A stretch of 64,000 nucleotides of DNA from Candidatus Latescibacterota bacterium (GCA_020349025.1 CP070763.1:3006106-3070105), one strand, 5' to 3'; counted from the stretch's first letter, positions 1-8,522 are shown. Notes: generated from the sequence alone by a model not told the origin. Numbers and translations: made by a program.

Positions 1-1413
1 GATCGCTTCTTCGAGGTCGCGCGCTTGCTCCATGTCGAGCAGACCGAAGTTGGCCGCCTCGACTTCGTGCGCCACCCATCGGTATGCGCGCCGGCGGCCG
101 GCGTGGTCGCGGTCGACGATCGGGCCCCAGATGGTGTCGAGCACGAGCAGCGTATCGTCGTCCGCGCCGCGGATCTCGATCACCTCGATCGAGCGCACGG
201 GCCGTAGCGGGCCACTCGGTGTCTGGTAGCGCTCCGGGTCACCGTCGACCGGTTCGAGGAGGACGAGGTCGGAGACGTCGATCATGCTGTTCGTGAAGCT
301 CCAGGCGACGTCGCCGTTGCTGCCGGAAACGAGCGCCGGCGTCCCGGGGAACGTCACCCCGGTCAACGTGCGCGAATCGCCTCTCGAGTCGGTGTAGGAG
401 AGGGATGCACGGTACCAGATGTTCGGAACCGCGAGACCGAGATGCATGTCTCCGGCCAGGATGGCGCCGCCATCCACGGCCAGGCTGCCCGCAACAGCCC
501 AGTTGTTGCTCCCCGGCGTGACCGCTTCGCCATCGGCGCTCCACCAGACCGACGTGCCTGCGTCTGGCAGCGCGCGCCCCGGATCGGAACGCCCAGGCCG
601 TCGCGACCGAAGCATTCCGAGTCGCAACGGTGCAGCACGCAGGTCGTAGACGTCGGCCGCGGGAAGGGGTGGTGTCTGCACCGCATCTCCCGTGAGCGGC
701 GCGTCCCACTCACTCCCGCGCGCCGCGAGAAGATCGACGAGCGCCTCGGGGAGGACGTCGGCGAGAACGCCCCACGTCGACTCGACCGCGCCATCCGTGG
801 ACTGCAGGTCGATGTACATGGCCAGAACGCAGAGGATGACATCCTCCGCTTGCCACGCCTGCGGCGTGCTGCGCAGAACGAGATACTCGAACGGCGCGGC
901 ACCGAGAGCTTCGAGACCGGCGTTCACGCCGCGCGCATAAGCCTCCGCGTGCTCGGAGCGCTGGAGCGAGCGTACGATGCGTTGTGCGCGCTGGCGGAAA
1001 CGATGCACACGAATCTCTCGATCGTAGCGGCGCAGCGAAGGGCCGATCAGAGCGGCCAGCTCCCCGGCGGCACTGCGGCGCAAGAGGTCCATCTGGAAGA
1101 AGCGCTCCTGCGCATGCAGGAAGCCGAGAGCGAAGGAGGCGTCCAATCGACTTTCTGTTGTCACGCTGGGAACGCCGAGCGCGTCGCGCTCGATCCGGAC
1201 GGGTGCCTCGAGCTCGACGACGGCGACCTCGCCGTCGAGAAGGGGTCGGCTGCGCAGGAGTCGATAGCTCAGCCAAGCGGCTGCCAAGAGCACGGCCGCG
1301 ATCGCGAAGGCCACGACGGCGAGGAGAATCCTCAACAGGCGCAGCCGTCGCTCCCGCCGCCGGTCGCGTGGCGGGAAGAGGTCGGGAGCCGATCGCAGGA
1401 CGGGTCGCGCCAT
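1..1413 (-). CDS. Penicillin acylase family protein (peptidase S45), C-terminal part outside window
   Basis: N-terminal 471 codons of a minus-strand gene that runs off the left edge. Residues 1-45 are an Arg-rich head and one hydrophobic segment (about 22-42), a signal anchor. The precursor alpha region follows (FALGFLHAQERFFQMDLLRR near residue 80). The key motif GSNNWAVAGS lies at Gly301-Ser302; in this Ntn-hydrolase family the Ser after the Gly becomes the N-terminal nucleophile of the beta chain after self-cleavage. AGDMHL follows, as in the family. Members hydrolyse amide bonds of penicillins, N-acyl-homoserine lactones or other acylated compounds in the periplasm; the substrate cannot be read here. 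The start is the ATG at 1413, just before the basic anchor. It is transcribed away from the lipoprotein at 1703. Family call is firm, substrate unknown. Confidence 0.9.
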   Translation of the reverse strand, partial: MARPVLRSAPDLFPPRDRRRERRLRLLRILLAVVAFAIAAVLLAAAWLSYRLLRSRPLLDGEVAVVELEAPVRIERDALGVPSVTTESRLDASFALGFLHAQERFFQMDLLRRSAAGELAALIGPSLRRYDREIRVHRFRQRAQRIVRSLQRSEHAEAYARGVNAGLEALGAAPFEYLVLRSTPQAWQAEDVILCVLAMYIDLQSTDGAVESTWGVLADVLPEALVDLLAARGSEWDAPLTGDAVQTPPLPAADVYDLRAAPLRLGMLRSRRPGRSDPGRALPDAGTSVWWSADGEAVTPGSNNWAVAGSLAVDGGAILAGDMHLGLAVPNIWYRASLSYTDSRGDSRTLTGVTFPGTPALVSGSNGDVAWSFTNSMIDVSDLVLLEPVDGDPERYQTPSGPLRPVRSIEVIEIRGADDDTLLVLDTIWGPIVDRDHAGRRRAYRWVAHEVEAANFGLLDMEQARDLEEAI

Positions 1414-1574
1414 GCGGCGTCCAGAGCGGAGCCAGTGGAGGCCGGTCACTGCAGTCCCTGCTGCAGGAGCCGGCGACTCGTGTCGCCGCAGATTGTCACG
1501 CGCGGCGGAGTACATCAACGACGAACGGTGTGGGTAGCGCGGCGTGCGCTTTCCTGCCGGACGATTCGGTCGTT

Positions 1575-1603
1575 TTGACCGCTGCAACTGCTTCTGTTAG
1601 AAT
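1575..1603 (+). promoter_or_regulatory. Sigma-70 type promoter
   Basis: TTGACC at 1575-1580 and TAGAAT at 1598-1603 with a 17-bp spacer, one mismatch per hexamer. It sits about 100 bp upstream of the lipoprotein start at 1703 and points toward it. A short perfect inverted repeat (CGGCGAC at 1471-1477, GTCGCCG at 1482-1488) lies further upstream, between the divergent genes. Confidence 0.55.
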
Positions 1604-1702
1604 CAATCCCGCTTCCTCAGGGATCTCAACCGGCAACGCTGCCCAGCAGCAGGAAGTGTCCGTACGCCCCCGAACAGGAGTCTCGCCGAAACGAGGTCCG
1701 GC

Positions 1703-3037
1703 TTGTCTGCGGCCACGCGTCACCCTCCCTGCCTGCGGCTTTACGGAATCCTTCTCTTGGCGCTGGCGAGCGGCTGTCTCGATCCGGAGTCGAGGCAGCC
1801 CACCGGGCCCGAGGCAGCTCGGGGCGCCAAGGCGCGCCCCACCGTTCGTCGACTCGCCGATCCGCTCCCATTCCTCACGGGGCTTCACGTCGGCGCTTTG
1901 GCCGCGACCCCGACCCGGATGGTGGCCACGACCGTGGGGCCGGCGGCCGCCAAGATCGTCTCGATCGACGAGCATGGCGACGTCACCCCCCTGCCGGTGC
2001 AGTTCGACGCCTTCGCGGAGCAGACCTGCTTCGTCGCCATCTCACCCGGTTTGCACCCGGCCTTCCCGGAGGGGGATCTCTTCGTCAGTCGGGGTGCCGA
2101 GCTCCTGAGGCTGCGCGCCAACGGCCACGCCTGGGAATCGCTCGTCTCGCTCGATGCGTCGGAGGGGGAGATCGCCGGCCTCTGTTTCGACAGCGTCGGA
2201 GCGTTCGGGCACGCGCTCCTCATTCTCACCGACGCGGGTGGCGTCTACGCTCTGAACGACGGCAACATCCTGGCTCATGTCGGGAACGTCGGGCCGGGTG
2301 GGCGCGGCCCCAGCGTCGTGTACAGCTTGTTCGAGGAGTTCGACGGCCACTTCGTCGTCGCTTTCCCTGCCAACGGCGACGTCCTGGCTCTGAGCCCTGA
2401 AGGCAGCGTGGCGCGGCTCACCGGTTGGTCGGGGGTCTCCGGCGCCATCGCCACGCCGCAGTTCCTGAAGACCTTGGGCGACGGCGACGCCACGCTGTTC
2501 GTCGCGCTCCAAGGGGGTCGCATCGACCGCTTCGCGCTCGACGATGTGGAGCCGTACGTGGGTGGCATCGTTCTCACGAGCTTGCACGGCTCCGGAAGCG
2601 GCCTCGCCCTGCCACACGGAGCCGGAATCTGGCTGCGCGCCTGGAGTCGGCACCATGGCCCCGAGGTCGCCGCCGCTTTCGTGCAACGCCCCGCGATCAC
2701 CCGCGTCGCGGTCGACGTGCACCCCGCGCAGCCGAGCATCGAGCTCGGCTCGACGACACCCGTCCCAGTGGCGATCCTCTCGTCGATCTCCTTCGCGCCG
2801 AACCTCGTCGACGGCCAGAACGTGCTCTGTGCCGGTGCGTCACCCGTACCGTTCGGGAAGGGACCTTTCGGCACCTTCACAGACCAGAACGGCGACGGCG
2901 AGCTCGATCTCATTCTCTATTTCCGTCCCGCCGACATGCAGATCGCTCCCGGCTTGGCCACGCTCCGGCTCGGGGGGAGCACCTTCGCTGGCGAGAACTT
3001 CCAGGGTGAGGACGTCATCCAGGTTCTGGCACCCTGA
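1703..3037 (+). CDS. Secreted lipoprotein with beta-propeller-like body
   Basis: A 444-residue exported lipoprotein of unknown function. The signal peptide ends in the lipobox LASGC, with Cys25 as the predicted lipidated residue. Residues about 60-345 contain recurring strand-loop units (for example GGVYALNDG, GDVLALSPEG, GGRIDRFALDD) resembling blades of a beta-propeller. The C-terminal ~90 residues look like a separate module: a VAVDVHPAQPSIELGS segment, PVAILSSISF, and an acidic TDQNGDGELDLILYF stretch with spacing like a calcium-binding loop. Bacterial exported proteins often carry such an ending, with the pattern IKPGS...PVAIL...DVNGDG..DL. It is followed after one base by the S4-domain gene, so the two are probably co-transcribed from the promoter at 1575. 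Confidence 0.7.
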   Translation: MSAATRHPPCLRLYGILLLALASGCLDPESRQPTGPEAARGAKARPTVRRLADPLPFLTGLHVGALAATPTRMVATTVGPAAAKIVSIDEHGDVTPLPVQFDAFAEQTCFVAISPGLHPAFPEGDLFVSRGAELLRLRANGHAWESLVSLDASEGEIAGLCFDSVGAFGHALLILTDAGGVYALNDGNILAHVGNVGPGGRGPSVVYSLFEEFDGHFVVAFPANGDVLALSPEGSVARLTGWSGVSGAIATPQFLKTLGDGDATLFVALQGGRIDRFALDDVEPYVGGIVLTSLHGSGSGLALPHGAGIWLRAWSRHHGPEVAAAFVQRPAITRVAVDVHPAQPSIELGSTTPVPVAILSSISFAPNLVDGQNVLCAGASPVPFGKGPFGTFTDQNGDGELDLILYFRPADMQIAPGLATLRLGGSTFAGENFQGEDVIQVLAP

Positions 3038-3038
3038 A

Positions 3039-3359
3039 ATGCGGCTCGACCTCTTCCTCAAGAAGATGCGTCTCGTCAAGCAGCGCACGCTCGCCAAGGA
3101 GCTGTGTGAAGCGGGCCGTGTTCTGCTGAACGGCCATCCAGCCAAGCCGAGTCACGAAGTCCGAGCCGAGGATCGAATCCGCGTGCAGATGCTGCAGCGC
3201 GAGATCGAGGTGCGCGTCCTGGACGTTCCGCACGGCAACGTGGCGCGGCGTGATGTGTCGAAGTGGATCGAGGTTCTGCGGGACGAGCATCTCGACGCGG
3301 CCGATCGAGTCGGGCGCGTGTTCGAAGGCGATGCGGAGCCTCGCGACGAGATGGACTGA
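3039..3359 (+). CDS. S4 domain RNA-binding protein (RqcP/Hsp15-like)
   Basis: A 106-residue protein made of an N-terminal S4 RNA-binding fold (residues 1-60: RLDLFLKKMRLVKQRTLAKE, then GRVLLNGHPAKPS) and a short charged tail. Closest in layout to the RqcP (YabO) and Hsp15 families, which bind 50S subunits carrying stalled peptidyl-tRNA and take part in ribosome rescue and quality control. The tail is longer than in Bacillus RqcP and shorter than in E. coli Hsp15, so I do not choose between them. The ATG at 3039 lies one base after the stop of the lipoprotein gene, so translation is likely coupled. Confidence 0.8.
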   Translation: MRLDLFLKKMRLVKQRTLAKELCEAGRVLLNGHPAKPSHEVRAEDRIRVQMLQREIEVRVLDVPHGNVARRDVSKWIEVLRDEHLDAADRVGRVFEGDAEPRDEMD

Positions 3360-3399
3360 ATCCAGAGTCGACAGAATGTCGCGTGAGCCGGGCGTGGAC

Positions 3400-3760
3400 C
3401 TACGCATGGTCGATTTGGACGATTTCGGTCGTGGCGCCGAGTCTCGACAGCAGCTCGCGGCAGCGCCAGGCGCTTGAGATCGACCACGCTGATCGGAAGC
3501 CCGCTGTGGAGCGACACGACGTTGCAGGTGTCGACGGCGGGATGCGGCTCGATGCTCAGCTTCAGGTCGCTTGCAGCGACTGCATCTCCTCCTGGATCAA
3601 CACGCGCACGCGCTCGAGATGTGCGTCGTCGGCGTAAGTCGGCGTAAGGCTGACGTGGCCAGAAGAAGCCGAAAGCAACCGCAAGCGTTTCGCTGGACAG
3701 CCCGTGATCGCTGTGGTGAACTTCCGGATTGCCTTCCTGGGCGGCGCCGCTGCTGAACGA
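3400..3760 (-). pseudogene. Degenerate minus-strand gene remnant, frameshifted
   Basis: No single frame is open here, but coding-like minus-strand pieces lie in succession. One piece, upstream, includes EVHHSDHGLSSETLAVAFGF. After a 10-bp tandem duplication at 3628-3647 the frame continues as DAHLERVRVLIQEEMQSLQ; deleting one repeat copy joins the two. Further on, in another frame, comes LKLSIEPHPAVDTCNVVSLH with GLPISVVDLKRL. A last piece, CRELLSRLGATTEIVQIDHA, ends at a TAG at 3400-3402. All pieces show the GC-rich third positions typical of genes in this window. I do not recognise the family. The coordinates bound the coding-like region; a true start was not found. Assembly error is an alternative to true decay. 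Confidence 0.35.
3628..3647. repeat. 10-bp perfect tandem duplication
   Basis: GTCGGCGTAA occurs twice back to back (3628-3637 and 3638-3647). Because 10 is not a multiple of three, it shifts the frame of the minus-strand coding-like sequence that spans it, and removal of one copy restores continuity. Confidence 0.85.
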
Positions 3761-3787
3761 TCGTGTTGATGTGTGGGGTGGGAAGCG

Positions 3788-4579
3788 ATGAGCACGCAGC
3801 CGAGCACACAGGAACGCCACCCGATCGTCAGCCTGTACCACGTCTCCAAGCGGTATGGGCGCCGCACCGCTCTTCACGACATCACACTCCACGTCGAACA
3901 TGGCGGCTTCGTCTTCGTCGTCGGGCCCAGCGGTGCCGGCAAGAGCACGCTCCTGCGCTTGGTGTACATGGAGGAGTTCCCCAGTGAGGGGCAGGTAACC
4001 GTCTCCGGTTTCGTGAGCACACGCATGCGCCGCAACCGCATCCCGCATCTCCGCCGCAAAGTGGGGTTGATCTTCCAGGACTTCAAACTGCTCGAGGATC
4101 GCAACGTCTTCGAGAACGTTGCCTTTCCCCTCTACGTCATCGGTGCCAACCGCGGCTACATTCGGCGCACCGTGCTCGACCTGCTCGGGCGCGTCGGCCT
4201 CTACCAGAAACGCAACGCGCACCCGCGTGAGCTCTCCGGTGGCGAGCAGCAGCGCGTCGCCATCGCGCGCGCTCTGGTGAATTCGCCCTACGTGCTCCTG
4301 GCGGACGAGCCGACCGGCAACCTCGACCCCGTCGTGGCCCGCGAGATCCTGAAGCTCCTGTTCCGCATCAACGTCGCGGGAACAGCCGTGATCATGGCCA
4401 CGCACGACCATGAGCTCGTGCGCCGATACCGCCAGCGTATCGTCCACGTTGAGCAGGGTGAGATCGTCCAGGATGAAGAGGCGTTCGATCTGTGGAGCCG
4501 GGAGGCCAGCGCGCCTGCCGATCCTTCGGAGTGGCGCGAGGAGCCGCTCGTCGTCGAGCCGCGCGAAGCGGCGGAGTAG
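3788..4579 (+). CDS. ftsE: Cell division ATP-binding protein FtsE
   Basis: A 263-residue ABC ATPase. It shows Walker A GPSGAGKST (46-54), a Q-loop in FQDFK (Gln97), the signature LSGGEQQR (149-156), Walker B VLLADE (169-174), the D-loop after TGNLD and the switch His206. FtsE with FtsX forms a divisome complex that uses ATP hydrolysis to activate periplasmic cell-wall amidases through EnvC or similar proteins. The neighbouring ftsX and envC genes confirm the assignment. The ATG at 3788 is preferred over an upstream in-frame GTG because a GGAAG ribosome-binding site precedes it and the N-terminus then matches the family. The ~40-residue C-terminal tail after the ATPase core is acidic and longer than in E. 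coli FtsE (222 residues). Confidence 0.95.
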   Translation: MSTQPSTQERHPIVSLYHVSKRYGRRTALHDITLHVEHGGFVFVVGPSGAGKSTLLRLVYMEEFPSEGQVTVSGFVSTRMRRNRIPHLRRKVGLIFQDFKLLEDRNVFENVAFPLYVIGANRGYIRRTVLDLLGRVGLYQKRNAHPRELSGGEQQRVAIARALVNSPYVLLADEPTGNLDPVVAREILKLLFRINVAGTAVIMATHDHELVRRYRQRIVHVEQGEIVQDEEAFDLWSREASAPADPSEWREEPLVVEPREAAE

Positions 4580-4596
4580 GAAGTAGGGTCGCGCTC

Positions 4597-5469
4597 ATGT
4601 TCACCGACAGCCAGATCCGCTACCTCGCACGCGAGTCCCTGCGGTCGTTCAAGCGGCTGCGCGGCATCAGTGTCGTCTCGACGCTGATCATGGGTGTGGC
4701 GTTGCTGATGCTCGCGCTGTTCACGCTGGTCACCGTCAACCTGCGCGCCGTGGCGCACACGTTCCAGAAGGAGATCGAGATCGTCGCCTTCCTCGAGGAT
4801 GGGCGCACGGTCGAGGAGATCCAGGATCTGCGCCAGCGCCTGCTGGAGTACCACGGTGTGGAGAGCGTCTCCTATGTTTCCAAGGGGGATGCGCTCTCCG
4901 AGTTCCGCGCGCAGCTCGGCTCCGACAGCGATCTCCTCGACGTCCTGGACGAGAACCCACTTCCCGCCTCGCTGCGCGTGCGCCTATCGGACGAGACGCG
5001 CACGTCGGAGAGGCTCGATCTGCTTTCGGCGTGGCTGCATGAGATGCCGGGTGTCGAAGAGGTGCGCTACGGCGATCAATGGGTTCGACGCCTCGAGCGC
5101 TACGTGCACGTGTTCCTTCTTCTCGATCTGTTGGTCGGTGCAATCGTCTTCGCGTCGGCGCTCTTCGTCATCTCGAACACGGTGCGTCTCACGGTCATGG
5201 CGCGCGAGCGCAGCATCGAGATCATGCGCCTCGTCGGCGCCACCGATTGGTTCATTCGCACCCCGTTCCTCATCGAGGGAGCGATCCAGGGCGGTGTGGC
5301 GGCAGGTCTGGCTATGACCGTCTTGTGGGGCGTGCACCACTACGCCACGCGTTTCGTGGGGCCGCTCATTTTCTACGACACGGTGCAGATCGCGGGCTTC
5401 GTCGCGCTCTGTGCCATCGTGAGTGGGCTGGGGAGCCTGACGTCGCTCCGCCGATTCCTCCGCATTTGA
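4597..5469 (+). CDS. ftsX: Cell division protein FtsX (permease-like)
   Basis: A 290-residue membrane partner of FtsE. It has one transmembrane helix near residues 24-47, a periplasmic domain of about 120 residues (EIEIVAFLEDGRTVEEI through VEEVRYGDQWV), then three more helices (about 169-193, 226-248 and 260-283). This is the standard FtsX layout of four helices with the large extracytoplasmic loop after the first. The loop contacts the amidase activator and FtsE drives it from inside. The short cytoplasmic stretch MARERSIEIMRLVGATDWFI matches the FtsX/MacB permease core. The ATG at 4597 follows the ftsE stop by 17 bases; envC begins two bases after the ftsX stop. Confidence 0.95.
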   Translation: MFTDSQIRYLARESLRSFKRLRGISVVSTLIMGVALLMLALFTLVTVNLRAVAHTFQKEIEIVAFLEDGRTVEEIQDLRQRLLEYHGVESVSYVSKGDALSEFRAQLGSDSDLLDVLDENPLPASLRVRLSDETRTSERLDLLSAWLHEMPGVEEVRYGDQWVRRLERYVHVFLLLDLLVGAIVFASALFVISNTVRLTVMARERSIEIMRLVGATDWFIRTPFLIEGAIQGGVAAGLAMTVLWGVHHYATRFVGPLIFYDTVQIAGFVALCAIVSGLGSLTSLRRFLRI

Positions 5470-5471
5470 GC

Positions 5472-6746
5472 ATGGGATCGAAACAGCAGGAGAGAATCAC
5501 AAGGATCGCGCCCGCCGCGCGCCCGCCACGACGCACGGGGTGGCGAAGTGCTTGCGTGCTGCTGCTGGTGCTCGTCTGGGCAGGAGTGCAGCCGTGGCCC
5601 GCACATGCCCAGAGCACTCCGCGCGATTCCCTGATGCTCTACGAGCAGCGCATCGGCGAGCAGGAGAAGCAGCTCGAGACCCTGCGTCGCGAGATTCGCA
5701 AGCTGCGCCGCCGCGACCGCGAGTTGAAGAACGAGGAGGTGGGAACGCTCGAGCAGTTGAAGATCCTCGACCAGGAAGTGGGGTTGACGACCGATCTGCT
5801 GCGCGAGCTCGCGGCGAAGCAGGAGCGACTCGAGGCGCAGCTCGAAGGGATCGTTGCCGAGCACGCGCGAGCCCAGGAGATCCTGGACGAGCGTCGCGAT
5901 CGATTGGCGCGCACGCTGCGAGCCATGTACGTGCGCGGCTCTGCCAACGCGGCTGAAGTGATGTTGCGGACGAGCAGCCTCCAGGATGCCCTCACTCGTT
6001 TCAAGTACCTTGGTCTCCTCGCCCGCAACAACGAACGCCTGGTCCTCGAAATCCGCCAGCAGGAGATCTACCTGGCGCACACGAGTGCTCAGCTGACGGA
6101 GAACCTCTCGGAGGTTGCAGCGACGACGAGCGAGACGCAGAGCGAGCGTCGGCGACTCGAAGAGAGTCGCAGCGTCCGCAAGAGCACGCTCGAAAGGGTG
6201 CGGCAGCAGCGCGGTGAGCATCAGAAGATGATCACCGACCTCGCGGCCTCGGAGCAGCAACTGCAGAGCATGATCGCAACGCTCGAGCATCGACGCCAAG
6301 AGATCCTGGCGTCGGGCGACGCAATCGAGTTCGCCGACTTGGACTTCATCCATCTGCGCGGGCGCATGCCGTGGCCCGTGCGCGGCGAGGTGGAGAATCC
6401 GTTTGGCCGGCGGACGCACCCGCAGCACTCCACCGTGACCTTCAACAGCGGCATCGACATCGCTGCGCGCGAAGGAGCGCTCGTGCAGAGCGTCGGCGGT
6501 GGACGCGTCGAGTACGTCTCCTGGCTCGACGGCTACGGGCGCACCGTCATCGTCAACCACGGCTCCGGTTACTACACCGTGTACGCCCACCTCTCCGAGA
6601 TACTCGTGGTCGAGAAGCAGCATGTGGCGCCGGGCGACGTCATCGCGCGTGTCGGCGACACCGGCTCGCTCGACGGTCCGAAGCTGCATTTCGAGGTGCG
6701 TCAGAAAGCGGAGGCCCTCGATCCGATGCTCTGGCTCCTGCAGTAG
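5472..6746 (+). CDS. envC: EnvC-like murein hydrolase activator (coiled coil + LytM domain)
   Basis: A 424-residue exported protein. The signal peptide has its hydrophobic core at residues 25-40 and an AHA cleavage site near 46. Two long coiled coils (about 52-135 and 180-275) precede a C-terminal LytM/M23 domain from about residue 298. Active LytM peptidases bind zinc through His-x-x-x-Asp, H-x-H and related residues. Here the first His is replaced: the motif reads FNSGID (Asn325, Asp329), while His373 (YAHL) and His406 (LHFEV) remain. Loss of a zinc ligand fits an EnvC-type activator that switches on amidases rather than cutting peptidoglycan itself. Third gene of the ftsE-ftsX-envC operon; FtsX would dock the coiled coil. 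Which amidase it activates is not visible. Confidence 0.88.
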   Translation: MGSKQQERITRIAPAARPPRRTGWRSACVLLLVLVWAGVQPWPAHAQSTPRDSLMLYEQRIGEQEKQLETLRREIRKLRRRDRELKNEEVGTLEQLKILDQEVGLTTDLLRELAAKQERLEAQLEGIVAEHARAQEILDERRDRLARTLRAMYVRGSANAAEVMLRTSSLQDALTRFKYLGLLARNNERLVLEIRQQEIYLAHTSAQLTENLSEVAATTSETQSERRRLEESRSVRKSTLERVRQQRGEHQKMITDLAASEQQLQSMIATLEHRRQEILASGDAIEFADLDFIHLRGRMPWPVRGEVENPFGRRTHPQHSTVTFNSGIDIAAREGALVQSVGGGRVEYVSWLDGYGRTVIVNHGSGYYTVYAHLSEILVVEKQHVAPGDVIARVGDTGSLDGPKLHFEVRQKAEALDPMLWLLQ

Positions 6747-6782
6747 TCCCGAAGGCTCCCGCGCTGCAATCTTGCCGCGTGG

Positions 6783-7271
6783 TCAGGTCCCCTGCTGCAG
6801 TACCCGGAGCAGGAATTCCAGCGCCAGGAGGAACGCCAGCGCTGCAGCCAGCAGGAACAGCGCGAGCACTCGGACGAACCGGCTCATGCGGCGCGCGCTG
6901 GGCCCCACGGCGACCTGGTATGCACCGAGGCTCCACCAGCCGGAAGGCGGAAGCCGGCCCTGTCGAAGACCCAGTTGGGAGTAGCGCAACAAGTAGGCGC
7001 TGAACGCGATCGAGACCGCACAGAGCGCGGCTCCCCAGAGGCGGAGGCCACGAACCGCTTCGGCGCGTGCGGCTTCGGGGTTCGAGACTGCCGTTTCGCG
7101 CAGCCTGTCGAGCCACGCCGACACCCAAGCGTGGCCCCAGACCGTAAGAGGCGCCAGCACCAGGAGGAGCACCAGGAACGGCGCCCAGAACGCCGGATCA
7201 CGGCGCGAACGCAGCGGCGTCCAAGTCACCGAAGACCTGTCGGCGGTCCGAGGCGTGAGCCTGAATGGCAT
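6783..7271 (-). CDS. Small membrane protein, unknown function
   Basis: A 162-residue protein with three predicted transmembrane helices: about residues 27-48 (FWAPFLVLLLVLAPLTVWGH), 76-96 (LWGAALCAVSIAFSAYLLRY) and 132-155. The loop between helices two and three contains a Gly/Pro-rich PPSGWWSLGAYQV patch. I recognise no family. It is the last of three minus-strand genes with the haem-binding protein and the cytochrome, so a role near that electron-transfer pair is possible but unproven. It is convergent with envC; only 36 bases separate their stops. Confidence 0.6.
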   Translation of the reverse strand: MPFRLTPRTADRSSVTWTPLRSRRDPAFWAPFLVLLLVLAPLTVWGHAWVSAWLDRLRETAVSNPEAARAEAVRGLRLWGAALCAVSIAFSAYLLRYSQLGLRQGRLPPSGWWSLGAYQVAVGPSARRMSRFVRVLALFLLAAALAFLLALEFLLRVLQQGT

Positions 7272-7322
7272 GGGTCGCCGCTCCTCTCGTGACTTCCGCC
7301 GCCCGAGCGATCGGCGTACACG

Positions 7323-7766
7323 TCAGCGCTGCGATCGCGCCCATTCGAGCAGGAGATCGCGACCCGATCGCGTCAGCGTGGCGTCGCGGTGCAGGCGCGT
7401 GTAGCTGCCGAGTGGCATCTTCTCCTGCACGATCTGCTCCTCGATATCGCGCAAGGCGAGACTCTGCAGCTCGAAGTCGAGAGCGGGCCACTCGGAGAAG
7501 TTCAGGTCGGCGCGGCCTTTCTTCACGTGACGGGCGAGCAGCCACGACACCGGTGCCACGTAGCCGTACCAGGGCCAGCGCGTCTCGTTGGAGTGGCAGT
7601 CGTAGCAAGCACGGCGCAAGACGACGTCGACGTCGCTCGGCGCGGCCACGTCGGTTTGCACGGCCGGGTTCCCGCGCTCCACCGGCACGAGTTGCAAGAG
7701 CGCTGCCACCAGCAGGAATGCCAGGAGGAGTACGCGCGGCCAACGCCGCGCTCGGGGCTCACTCAT
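7323..7766 (-). CDS. Haem-binding domain protein (single CxxCH)
   Basis: A 147-residue exported protein with an N-terminal membrane anchor (about residues 10-29) and one c-type haem motif CYDCH (Cys54, Cys57, His58) followed by WPWYGYVAPVSWLLARHV and LNFSEW. This is the signature of the haem-binding domain family common in Bacteroidetes and related phyla, often next to other cytochromes. Covalent haem attachment in the periplasm is expected; a specific redox partner is not known. The ATG at 7766 follows a GGAG and lies nine bases after the stop of the upstream cytochrome gene, so they are co-transcribed. An overlapping GTG at 7769 is the alternative start. Confidence 0.85.
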   Translation of the reverse strand: MSEPRARRWPRVLLLAFLLVAALLQLVPVERGNPAVQTDVAAPSDVDVVLRRACYDCHSNETRWPWYGYVAPVSWLLARHVKKGRADLNFSEWPALDFELQSLALRDIEEQIVQEKMPLGSYTRLHRDATLTRSGRDLLLEWARSQR

Positions 7767-7775
7767 CACTCCGAC

Positions 7776-8522
7776 CTACATCGACTTGACGCGCTCGAGC
7801 ATCCTCTTGGCCCAGTTGTTGTCCGGCTCGATCTCCAGGCTGCGTTCGATGCTGGCAATGGCGGCGTCCTTGTCGCCCGTCTCCGCGTAGAGCTGCCCGA
7901 GCATGAGGTGGCTATAGGCAGCATCGGGATTGAACTCGACATTCAGCTTCATCAGTGCAATGGCACCGTCGACGTCCTTCTTCTCTTGAGCAATCGTCTC
8001 CGCCACGGTGTTCAGGGTCCGGGGGCCGAAGTTGTACGCACCCATGCCGTAGTACTCTTCGCGCAGCTCACGGTACTTCTGTTGCGCCGCCTCGGTCCCA
8101 CCTTCTTCGATGGAGTGGAGCAGCACCTTGTCGAGCGTCTCCGGCTCCTTGAGGCCGCGGTGACACGTTACGCACCGGACGCGCGCATCCACGCCGGCAG
8201 CTGGAAGAACGGTGTCGTTGATCTGCCCCGCCATCTTCATCATCTCGCGTGCAGTCTTCTTCGGCTTCGGCTCGTCGCTTGCGAAGTCGTAGCCCTCCAG
8301 CGAGTTGGGGTTCTCACCGACATGGCAGAAGTTGCAGCGCACGCCGAGGGCGCCCGCGAACTCGCGCATGACCGAAACCAGCTCGCGCTTGCTGGTGTCC
8401 TTCGGCAGGACCTGCAGATTGGTGAACTCGTCTGGGATCTGAGCGGAAGCGGTTGAGATCCCGACAAGCGAAACGACGACGAGCGTGCCTGCAATGACGC
8501 GGTGAGTGATCACCGAGCGCAT
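7776..8522 (-). CDS. c-type cytochrome with reaction-centre cytochrome fold and TPR tail
   Basis: A 248-residue periplasmic protein. A signal peptide ends near residue 27 (TASAQ). Two CxxCH haem motifs follow, CNFCH (63-67) and CVTCH (117-121), with Met residues placed before them (MREFAGALGV, MMKMAGQI), as in domains related to the cytochrome subunit of photosynthetic reaction centres. No photosynthesis genes are near. Such standalone proteins are common in non-phototrophs of Acidobacteria and the FCB group. The last ~90 residues form two TPR-like repeats (SHLMLGQLYAETGDKDAAIA). The ATG at 8522 has a near-perfect ribosome-binding site, AAGGAGG. First gene of a three-gene minus-strand unit with a haem-binding protein and a membrane protein. 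Electron donor and acceptor are unknown. Confidence 0.85.
   Translation of the reverse strand: MRSVITHRVIAGTLVVVSLVGISTASAQIPDEFTNLQVLPKDTSKRELVSVMREFAGALGVRCNFCHVGENPNSLEGYDFASDEPKPKKTAREMMKMAGQINDTVLPAAGVDARVRCVTCHRGLKEPETLDKVLLHSIEEGGTEAAQQKYRELREEYYGMGAYNFGPRTLNTVAETIAQEKKDVDGAIALMKLNVEFNPDAAYSHLMLGQLYAETGDKDAAIASIERSLEIEPDNNWAKRMLERVKSM

Noticed and set aside
442..1578. Open plus-strand frame of 378 codons opposite the penicillin acylase gene
   Set aside because: Its product is low-complexity, Arg/Gln/His-rich and matches nothing; the minus strand encodes a recognisable acylase with a signal anchor and nucleophile motif.
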